Source of the DNA: JBBRHH01 sp038222915
Lineage (GTDB): Bacteria > Planctomycetota > Phycisphaerae > Tepidisphaerales > Tepidisphaeraceae
Length of the DNA stretch: 6,258 nt
Reading direction: 5' to 3'
NCBI GenBank assembly: GCA_038222915.1
Contig: JBBRHH010000381.1
Location: 1-6,258 of the forward strand
The position numbers and the translations under genes were made by a program. The notes beneath the pieces were generated by a model. It saw nothing but the letters and a program-made list of their open reading frames with translations. It searched no databases and was not told where the DNA came from. Of the stretch, positions 1-5,739 are shown piece after piece. Numbering within the stretch: the first letter of the stretch is position 1; every line of letters begins with the position of its first letter.

Positions 1-466
1 CCTCGTGTTCGACGGCGAGGGAAGCCACCTTTGCACGACGAAGGATTACGGAGACTTCGAAATGCTTGTCGACTGGAAGCTCGGCCCCGGCGGCGACAGC
101 GGTATCTATCTGCGCGGTTCGCCCCAGGTGCAGATCTGGGATCCGGCCCACTGGCCGGTGGGTTCCGGTGGTCTCTATAATAACAAGGAAAACGCCAGCA
201 ATCCACTGGAGCTGGCCGACCGTCCTCTGGGTGATTGGAACACTTTCCGTATCAAGATGGTCGGCGAGAAGGTCACCGTTCATCTCAACGACAAGCTGGT
301 GGTCGATAACGTGACTCTGGAGAATTACTGGGATCGCAAGCAGCCGATCTTCCCACGCGAGCAGATCGAGCTCCAGACCCACAGCCACCCGACCCACTTC
401 CGCAACGTCTACATCCGCGAGATCAACGACGAAGCCGAAAAGCTCAATCCCGCCTGGAAGAAGTGA
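1..466 (+). CDS. DUF1080 / 3-keto-disaccharide hydrolase domain protein, 3' part (5' end outside window)
   Basis: The frame is open from base 2 to the TGA at 464-466, giving 154 residues. The GTG at 5-7 is an internal Val, so the true start and any signal peptide lie upstream. Family hallmarks are visible: an 'FEMLVDWKL' strand, then 'GGDSGIYLRG', 'VQIWD', 'LGDWNTFRI', a 'VTVHLNDKLV' strand and the closing 'IELQTHSHPTHFRNVYIREI' stretch. This is the concanavalin-like jelly-roll of DUF1080 (3-keto-disaccharide hydrolase). Members are often exported and cleave 3-keto-glycosides made by oxidoreductases. The gene lies 11 nt before an AKR gene and two genes before an SDR gene, which fits keto-sugar turnover. 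The family call is firm; substrate and cellular location cannot be told from this fragment. Confidence 0.88.
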   Translation, partial: LVFDGEGSHLCTTKDYGDFEMLVDWKLGPGGDSGIYLRGSPQVQIWDPAHWPVGSGGLYNNKENASNPLELADRPLGDWNTFRIKMVGEKVTVHLNDKLVVDNVTLENYWDRKQPIFPREQIELQTHSHPTHFRNVYIREINDEAEKLNPAWKK

Positions 467-470
467 AGGA
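466..470 (+). promoter_or_regulatory. Ribosome binding site of the AKR gene
   Basis: AAGGA lies 7 nt before the ATG at 478 and overlaps the end of the DUF1080 stop codon. It decides the start: the in-frame GTG at 463 would place this site inside the gene and add five residues before the typical AKR beginning 'MKYRRLGKT'. Confidence 0.75.
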
Positions 471-477
471 CCGCGAC

Positions 478-1371
478 ATGAAGTATCGTCGCCTCGGAAA
501 AACCAACCTGAACGTTTCCGTCATCGGCCTGGGCACCTGGCAGTTCGGCGGCGAATGGGGCAAGGACTTCAACCAGGTTGAAGTCACCCAGATGCTCCGC
601 CGCGCGAACGAGCTGGGCATCAACCTCCTCGACACGGCGGAGTGCTACGGCGCCCACTTGTCCGAATCCCTCATCGGCGCGGCGATCGAAAAGGAAAGAA
701 AAGATTGGATCATCGCCACCAAGTTTGGCCATAAATTCCACGGCTACATGGACCGAACCGACGAGCGCTCCGCCAAAGACATGGTCGCCCAGCTCGACGC
801 ATCTCTCCGCGCCCTCCGCACCGACTACGTCGACATCCTCCAATATCACTCCGTCCGCGACTCAGAGTTCGACGACCTTGCGCTACAGGATGCCTTGCAA
901 CAGCAGGTGAAGGCCGGAAAAGTCCGCCACATCGGCAACTCCATCAGCAGCGGCCTCGACTACACCCACCAATGTGAAGGCTCCGAAAAAGCCGGCGTCG
1001 AGGTTTTGCAGGTCATCTACAACCGCCTCGACAGACGTCCCGAAGAAAACGCCTTCCCCATCGCAAAACGCCAGGACCTCGGTATCCTCGCCCGGGTCCC
1101 CTTGGCCAGCGGCTTCCTCAGCGGCAAATACAAACCCGGCGCACGCTTCGAAGGCAAAGACCAGCGCAGCGGAACCGATCAGGCAAAGATTGATTCCAAG
1201 CTCCGCGAAGTCGAACAAATCGCCCGCGAAGAAGTGCCCGCCGGCGTCAACATGGCCCAATGGGCGCTCGCCTGGTGCCTTCGCCGCAGCGAGGTCACCA
1301 GCGTCATCCCGGGCGCAAAAAATGTCGAACAGGTCGAATCCAACGCGGCCGCCGCAAACCTCGTCACATAA
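478..1371 (+). CDS. Aldo/keto reductase
   Basis: 297 residues, an NADPH-dependent oxidoreductase of the AKR superfamily (COG0667-like) with a TIM-barrel fold. It opens with 'MKYRRLGKTNLNVSVIGLGTW', standard for the family. The catalytic tetrad is complete: D52 and Y57 in 'LLDTAECYG', K82 in 'IIATKFG', H124 in 'ILQYHS'. The cofactor-phosphate region 'SVIPGAKNVEQVESN' lies near the C-terminus. It has no signal peptide and is probably cytosolic. The usual 'GVSN' after the fourth strand reads 'IGNSIS', a small deviation. It probably reduces or oxidises a sugar or keto-sugar, judging from the DUF1080 gene just upstream and the SDR gene downstream; the substrate itself is unknown. It was started at ATG 478 rather than GTG 463 because of the ribosome site and family N-terminus. 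Confidence 0.93.
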   Translation: MKYRRLGKTNLNVSVIGLGTWQFGGEWGKDFNQVEVTQMLRRANELGINLLDTAECYGAHLSESLIGAAIEKERKDWIIATKFGHKFHGYMDRTDERSAKDMVAQLDASLRALRTDYVDILQYHSVRDSEFDDLALQDALQQQVKAGKVRHIGNSISSGLDYTHQCEGSEKAGVEVLQVIYNRLDRRPEENAFPIAKRQDLGILARVPLASGFLSGKYKPGARFEGKDQRSGTDQAKIDSKLREVEQIAREEVPAGVNMAQWALAWCLRRSEVTSVIPGAKNVEQVESNAAAANLVT

Positions 1372-1416
1372 TCCGTCGTTGAATTCATCCCACGCACCGC
1401 TAGCATTCCCATCAAC

Positions 1417-2193
1417 ATGACAGGACCAGACTTTTCATTGACCGGCCGCGTCGCATTGATCACCGGCGCAGGCCGCGGCATTGGCCTCGGCATCGCACGC
1501 GGCCTCGCCGCCCACGGCTGCTCCGTTGCAATTCAAGACATCGCCCTGGACGTAGCAACCGCCGAAGCCGACCGCATCAACCAGGAAGGCGGCAAAGCCA
1601 TCGGCCTCGGCGGCGACATGGGCGATCTCTCCCTCCCCGCAAAGCTCATCCACGAAACCACCGAAAAACTCGGCCCGCTCAGCATCCTCGTCAACAACGC
1701 CGCCATCCAAAGCAACGGCCCATGGCTCGAGGCCAAACCCGAAACCTTTGAACGCGAATTCCGCCTCAACGTCATCGCGCCCCAAACGCTCGTCCAACTC
1801 GCCGTCCCCATCTTCCGCCAGCAAAAGTTCGGCCGCATCATCAACGTCGGCTCCGTCCAGATGAACGGCGGCGCGTCCGACATGCTCCCCTATTCCACCA
1901 CCAAGGCCGGCATCGCCCACCTTACCCGCGTCTGGGCTCGCGACCTCGCCATTGAAGGCATCACCGCCAACCTCATCGCCCCCGGCTTCTTCAACACCTA
2001 TCGCAACCGCGAAGTCGTCAAGTGGGTGAACGAAGATCCTGAACGCGAAAAGAAATGGGTACCGATGGGACGGATGGGACAGCCCGAAGACTGCGCCGGC
2101 ATCGCCGTCTGCCTCGCCAGCCCCGCCGGCGCTTACATCACCGGCCAATACATCTTCGTCGACGGCGGCATGACCGCGCGAGGCCTCAGTTGA
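1417..2193 (+). CDS. Short-chain dehydrogenase/reductase (SDR, classical type)
   Basis: 258 residues, the usual length for a classical SDR. The Rossmann motif TGAGRGIG is at residues 16-23. D41 at the end of the second strand favours NAD(H) over NADP(H). D67, NNAA at 93-96 and N118 are present. The catalytic S146, Y159 and K163 (YSTTK) are all in place. The C-terminus 'YITGQYIFVDGGMTARG' is typical. The overall look is like gluconate 5-dehydrogenase or 3-oxoacyl-ACP reductase relatives; with AKR and DUF1080 neighbours a sugar or polyol dehydrogenase is more likely than fatty-acid synthesis. The 45-nt gap before it holds no terminator, and no Shine-Dalgarno site precedes the ATG. Its stop overlaps the next start, so translation of the two is probably coupled. 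Confidence 0.94.
   Translation: MTGPDFSLTGRVALITGAGRGIGLGIARGLAAHGCSVAIQDIALDVATAEADRINQEGGKAIGLGGDMGDLSLPAKLIHETTEKLGPLSILVNNAAIQSNGPWLEAKPETFEREFRLNVIAPQTLVQLAVPIFRQQKFGRIINVGSVQMNGGASDMLPYSTTKAGIAHLTRVWARDLAIEGITANLIAPGFFNTYRNREVVKWVNEDPEREKKWVPMGRMGQPEDCAGIAVCLASPAGAYITGQYIFVDGGMTARGLS
2180..2183 (+). promoter_or_regulatory. Ribosome binding site supporting a TTG start
   Basis: GAGG sits 6 nt before the TTG at 2190-2192, inside the last codons of the SDR gene. It is the main sequence support for starting the DUF89 gene at this TTG, since no ATG or GTG lies nearby in frame. Confidence 0.55.
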
Positions 2194-3245
2194 CGCTCGA
2201 ACCCTTCTGCAAGCTGGCCGATCCAAAACGCTACCAGCCGTGTTCTTGGAATCTCACCGCCGACCTCGCCGGGCGAACCCACTGGGTCGAGTTCTTCAAG
2301 CGCCACATCAACACCATCCTCACCCTCGGCATCGAATCGGAAACCGCCCGCGGCGCATCCATTGAAGAAGTCCAGCGGCGCGCAAAGGCTTGCAAAACAG
2401 CCTTCAATAAAACCTTCGACGCCTACTACGCCGACCCAAACCCGCACGGCCGCGTCACAATCCTCATCCTCGACAACTGGCGCGACATCATCCTCCGCGA
2501 ACACGGCTTCGGCGACGCCTTCATCGACCTCAAGGCCCGTGAAAACGAAAAGATGCTCCCCTTCCTCCCCGGCGTCTGCCAGCAGATCGACGCCCTCTCC
2601 GGCGCGCCGCAGATCCGCGCCCTCACCGAAGGCATCTTCGCTGGCAACATCTTCGACATGGGCGCCGAGGCCACCACCAAAGCCTTCCTCCACGGCGGCC
2701 CCGATTTCTTCCAGATCCGCGCCAAACTCAAACCGCGCCCCTGGCTCATCGACGACTACGACGCCCTGGAAAATCGCCTGCTCAATGGTTCGCCCCACAA
2801 AAAGGCCGTCTTCTTCGTCGACAACGCCGGCAGCGATTTCCTCCTCGGCGCACTCCCCTTCATGCGCTGGCTCGCCAGACGCGGCGCGCAGATCGTCCTC
2901 ACCGCCAACGAGCGCCCGACGCTCAACGACATGACCATTCACGACGTCCGCAATTGGTGGCCGCGCATTCTCGCAACCGAACCCTCCTTCGCCTCCCTCC
3001 CCATCCAGCTCATCACCTCGGGCACCGGCGAGCCGCTCATCGACCTGGGCGCAGTCAGCCCCGAGCTCAACGCGGCCTCCCACGACGCCGACCTCATCAT
3101 CCTCGAAGGAATGGGCCGCGGCATCGAAAGCAACATCGACGCCATCTTCACCTGCGACGCGCTCAACATCGGCATGATCAAGGACGAAGGCGTCGCAGGC
3201 TACGTTGGCGGTTCGCTCTACGATCTCGTCTGCCGTTTCAGATAA
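2190..3245 (+). CDS. DUF89/ARMT1-like metal-dependent phosphatase, PANK4-phosphatase type
   Basis: 351 residues from a TTG start that overlaps the SDR stop as TTGA. The frame is open further upstream, but that part only shadows the SDR gene. Family motifs, in order: GNIFDMGA (152-159), VDNAGSD (210-216) with D211 and N212 as expected metal ligands, ANERPTLND (239-247) ending in D247, EGMGRGIESN (306-315), and K331 in 'GMIKDEG'. These match DUF89 damage-control phosphatases. The EGMGR block and the order of motifs resemble the C-terminal phosphatase of human PANK4, which acts on 4'-phosphopantetheine and damaged forms of it. The protein has no kinase domain. It is a soluble enzyme likely to remove phosphate from a small metabolite; whether that is a phosphopantetheine or a sugar phosphate is open. 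It is followed after 4 nt by the E1-like gene. Confidence 0.85.
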   Translation: MTLEPFCKLADPKRYQPCSWNLTADLAGRTHWVEFFKRHINTILTLGIESETARGASIEEVQRRAKACKTAFNKTFDAYYADPNPHGRVTILILDNWRDIILREHGFGDAFIDLKARENEKMLPFLPGVCQQIDALSGAPQIRALTEGIFAGNIFDMGAEATTKAFLHGGPDFFQIRAKLKPRPWLIDDYDALENRLLNGSPHKKAVFFVDNAGSDFLLGALPFMRWLARRGAQIVLTANERPTLNDMTIHDVRNWWPRILATEPSFASLPIQLITSGTGEPLIDLGAVSPELNAASHDADLIILEGMGRGIESNIDAIFTCDALNIGMIKDEGVAGYVGGSLYDLVCRFR

Positions 3246-3249
3246 CCAA

Positions 3250-4008
3250 ATGCCATTGCGCCACAACAATCTCAACGACGCCGATCGCGCCACCTACGAA
3301 TGGCAGTTGTCGATCCCCGGCTTCGGCGAGCAAGGCCAGCTCGCCCTGAAAAACGCCTCCGTGTTGATAACGCGGGTAGGGGGTGTAGGTGGTGCAGTAG
3401 CGTATTACCTCGCCGCCGCCGGCGTCGGCCGCCTCATCCTCGCCCACGCCGGCAACGTCCGCCCCGACGACTTAAACCGCCAGATCCTCATGACCCACGA
3501 CTGGATCGGCAAACCGCGCGTAGAGTCCGCCGCCCGCCGCCTCCGCGAGTTGAATCCCGAGTTGGAAGTCGAATCGATCGCCGAAAACATCACTGGTTCC
3601 AACGCCGCAGCAATCGTGAGCAAAGCCGACCTGATCGTAGACTGCGCCCCACTCTTCTCCGAAAGATTCCTCCTCAACAGAGAGGCCGTCCGACAAAACA
3701 AGCCGATGGTCGACTGCGCCATGTACGAGATGGAGGCCCGCCTCACCACCATCCTCCCCGGCCAAACGCCATGCCTCGCCTGCCTCCACCCCACCGACCC
3801 CCCGTCCTGGAACCGCCGCTTCCCCGTCTTCGGCGCAGTAGCCGGCGTAGTAGGCACATTGGCCGCCACCGAGGCCATCAAAGTCCTCGCCAAGATAGGC
3901 CAACCCCTCCTAAGCCGCCTCCTTCACTATGACCTGGGCGAAATGAGCTTCCAAACCCTCCCCATTCACCGCAATCCAGCCTGCCCAGTCTGCGGAACAA
4001 CCCCATGA
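3250..4008 (+). CDS. ThiF/MoeB/HesA-family E1-like protein, probably atypical
   Basis: 252 residues from ATG 3250, 4 nt after the DUF89 stop; an earlier in-frame start would run into that gene. The E1 fold is clear: GGVGG (44-48), 'YLAAAGVGRLIL' (53-64), 'LNRQ' (75-78), 'GKPRVESA' (87-94), 'ADLIVDC' (126-132), CLAC (175-178), 'GVVGTLAATEAIKVL' (199-213) and CPVC (245-248). The two CxxC pairs should bind zinc. Compared with E. coli MoeB as I recall it, key ATP and adenylation residues differ: W18 for the arginine finger, H66 for the ribose-binding Asp, R90 for the Lys, P134 for the catalytic Asp. The MoeB-type Cys before 'GVVG' is also missing. No ThiS/MoaD-like partner is nearby. It may use another chemistry, act as a scaffold, or need a partner. 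Confidence 0.85.
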   Translation: MPLRHNNLNDADRATYEWQLSIPGFGEQGQLALKNASVLITRVGGVGGAVAYYLAAAGVGRLILAHAGNVRPDDLNRQILMTHDWIGKPRVESAARRLRELNPELEVESIAENITGSNAAAIVSKADLIVDCAPLFSERFLLNREAVRQNKPMVDCAMYEMEARLTTILPGQTPCLACLHPTDPPSWNRRFPVFGAVAGVVGTLAATEAIKVLAKIGQPLLSRLLHYDLGEMSFQTLPIHRNPACPVCGTTP

Positions 4009-4028
4009 TCGCGGGAAACGAAGGGCGC

Positions 4029-4056
4029 TTGACGCAACCAATTCACGGATTAGAAT
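4029..4056 (+). promoter_or_regulatory. Sigma70-type promoter of the tRNA (and perhaps of jetAB)
   Basis: A -35 box TTGACG (4029-4034, 5 of 6 consensus) is followed after 16 bp by a -10 box TAGAAT (4051-4056, 5 of 6). The start of transcription would fall near 4063, a few bases before the mature tRNA 5' end at 4071. It lies in the only real gap between the metabolic genes and the tRNA. Confidence 0.7.
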
Positions 4057-4070
4057 TTCCCAAATCACCC

Positions 4071-4141
4071 GGGGCCATGGTCTAACGGGATGACGGCTGA
4101 ATCGCATTCAGCAAATCGGAGTTCGATTCTCCGTGGCTCCA
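4071..4141 (+). tRNA. tRNA-Ala (anticodon CGC)
   Basis: A full cloverleaf folds by hand. The acceptor stem is 4071-4077 with 4134-4140, seven pairs including G3.U70, the alanine identity pair. The D arm is 4080-4083 with 4091-4094, three pairs plus a U13.U22 mismatch. The anticodon stem GCTGA/TCAGC is perfect, with loop ATCGCAT and anticodon CGC at 4103-4105, reading GCG. The variable loop has four bases. The T stem CGGAG/CTCCG is perfect with loop TTCGATT. The discriminator is A at 4141 and CCA is not encoded. Anticodon, G3.U70 and A73 all agree on alanine. The core, with U11-A24 and no base 47, is unusual for tRNA-Ala and recalls tRNA-Glu. Confidence 0.95.
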
Positions 4142-4182
4142 TTTCAATCTTTGTTCCATCCGGGGGCGGCCGGGGTTGATGC
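4142..4182 (+). other. Short spacer between tRNA-Ala and jetA
   Basis: 41 nt with no convincing hairpin-plus-T terminator and no -35/-10 pair. A G-run at 4171-4175, 7 nt before the jetA ATG, is a weak ribosome site at best. jetA is therefore likely to be read from the tRNA promoter or from a signal inside the tRNA gene; processing of the tRNA 3' end would free the jet mRNA. Confidence 0.5.
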
Positions 4183-5739
4183 ATGCCAGATTCATCGGAC
4201 TACAACGTATTTGCCCATCTCATCGCCGAGAAGTCTCGGGTATATCGTGCCATCCTTGCGGAATTTGCCCGTGCGAAATCCAGTTTCGTCATTCACCTTC
4301 GTCCCGGCGATATCGACAGCGCTCTCCGCGAGTCGGATCGCCTCGATACCGACGTCGTCTCAGAGTCCGCCTTGCAGCAGTTGGTCGAGTGGGGCAATCT
4401 CGAATCACATCCCGACACCTCCGAGGTCGCCACCGTCGAGGATTTCTGGCGCGTTCGAAACCTCTATCAGATGTCCATCGCGGGTGAGTCGGCCGAACAG
4501 GCGATCGCCCTCTTCGAACAATCGATCCACCAACCCGGCCAACTGCAGTCCGCCGCCCTCGACGAAATTCAGCGATATCTTCTCCGCATTTCCGAGATCT
4601 CCGCCGGTAGCGAGGCCGACGATCGTGAACTCGCCGACGTATTCACCTTGCTGCGCGAGCGGTTTGATGAACTGACAACCCAAGCCCAGCGATTCATGGG
4701 CGGCATTCAACGCCGCATCGACCTTCAGTCGCTCGATGTCGAATCGTTTCTAACTTACAAGCAACGTCTCATTGACTACCTCGAGCGATTTCTGCGCGAG
4801 TTGGTCATGGCCACGCATCAGATCTCAAGTCGCATTCGCGGAATCGATCGCGACGCGGTCGTAGAATTGCTCCATCGCGTTGCCGATCGGGAGTTGGTCG
4901 ACCGGCTGGACGTTTCCGACATCGAGCGCGATCTCAACAGGAAAATGTGGACCGCCCGTTGGGAAGGATTGTGTGCCTGGTTTATCGGGACACCGGCGAG
5001 GCGCTCACAGGCAGATGAGCTGCGATCGGCCGCCCGATCGGCCATTCCATCTCTGATCGCCACCGTGACGGGCATCAACGAACGCCGGGCCGGCCACAGC
5101 GATCGCGCGTCCGATTTTACCGCGCTGGCCCTTTGGTTTGCCGAAACAAAGGACGATGCCGATGCCCATCGACTCTGGCGTTCTGCTTTTGCAATGCATT
5201 CGTGCCGACATCTGTCGATCGATCTTGAGACGCAGGCGAGTCGTGATCTGACTCCGGTCGCATCCACGGCCAGTTGGCTTGATGCACCGCCGGTGAAGAT
5301 CTCTCCCCGGCTGCACAAATCCGGCCGATACACGCCGCGCGGTCGCCCCGCCGCAGTCATCGATCGCACACACGAGAAGGCGATGCTAGCCCGGCTGACC
5401 TCTGACGAAGCCGAACAAATTGAGCGCGCCCGGCGCGTCCTGTGCACCGACCGGCCAACACGGTTGTCGCAGTTGCCCGAGCTGAACGACCCGGAGTTCC
5501 AATTGTTGCTTGATCTGATCGGCGACGCGCTGGCCGCCAAAACGGATGCCGACGCAAGCGTCTCCGTTCTTTCCAGTGACGGAACGTTGTACGTGGATCT
5601 TACATCGACGATGGACGGTATGACGGCGACCATCCGTACCACGGCTGGTCTGCTGATCGGAGACGACCACCATCTCTTCATTCGCGGCGGCGAACTGGAC
5701 CACGAAGCTTCCTTCAAGCCGATCGAGGCGTTCGCATGA
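4183..5739 (+). CDS. jetA: Wadjet JetA, kleisin-like subunit (DUF2397 / TIGR02677)
   Basis: 518 residues, the expected size for TIGR02677. Family-typical blocks: an N-terminal 'FAHLIAEKSRVYRAIL' (10-25); 'LVEWGNLESHPDTSEVATVEDF' region (67-88), a winged-helix wing; 'LYQMSIAGESAEQA' (94-107); a helical middle with 'AQRFMGGIQRRIDLQ' (168-182) and 'FLTYKQRLIDYLERF' (189-203); 'WRSAFAMHSCRHL' (332-344); and 'PPVKISPRLHKSGRYTPRGRP' region (369-389). In Wadjet systems JetA links the heads of the SMC protein JetC, binds JetB, and the complex cuts closed circular plasmids through JetD. It is followed by jetB with a 4-base overlap. Codon use is more mixed (cga, cgt, ttg, ctg, gat) than in the genes left of the tRNA, a sign of separate origin. 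Confidence 0.93.
   Translation: MPDSSDYNVFAHLIAEKSRVYRAILAEFARAKSSFVIHLRPGDIDSALRESDRLDTDVVSESALQQLVEWGNLESHPDTSEVATVEDFWRVRNLYQMSIAGESAEQAIALFEQSIHQPGQLQSAALDEIQRYLLRISEISAGSEADDRELADVFTLLRERFDELTTQAQRFMGGIQRRIDLQSLDVESFLTYKQRLIDYLERFLRELVMATHQISSRIRGIDRDAVVELLHRVADRELVDRLDVSDIERDLNRKMWTARWEGLCAWFIGTPARRSQADELRSAARSAIPSLIATVTGINERRAGHSDRASDFTALALWFAETKDDADAHRLWRSAFAMHSCRHLSIDLETQASRDLTPVASTASWLDAPPVKISPRLHKSGRYTPRGRPAAVIDRTHEKAMLARLTSDEAEQIERARRVLCTDRPTRLSQLPELNDPEFQLLLDLIGDALAAKTDADASVSVLSSDGTLYVDLTSTMDGMTATIRTTAGLLIGDDHHLFIRGGELDHEASFKPIEAFA
5725..5728 (+). promoter_or_regulatory. Ribosome binding site of jetB
   Basis: GAGG lies 7 nt before the ATG at 5736, within the last codons of jetA. 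Together with the ATGA overlap it supports coupled translation and fixes the jetB start. Confidence 0.6.

Noticed and set aside
463..477. GTG start for the AKR gene, overlapping the DUF1080 stop
   Set aside because: AAGGA at 466-470 is placed for ATG 478, and the protein from 478 matches the usual AKR N-terminus.
2055..2189. Upstream extension of the DUF89 frame
   Set aside because: The translation there is Arg/Pro-rich and lies within the SDR gene; it is a frame shadow.
3205..3249. Earlier start for the E1-like gene
   Set aside because: It would overlap the DUF89 C-terminus including its conserved end; ATG 3250 directly follows the stop.
1435..3293. Long open frames on the - strand opposite SDR and DUF89
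   Set aside because: They mirror C-ending codons of the + strand genes, have Ala/Val/Asp/Glu-biased composition and show no family motifs.
4161..4176. GC-rich stretch after the tRNA as a terminator
   Set aside because: Only a short CGGCCG palindrome is present, with no stable stem and no T-run after it.
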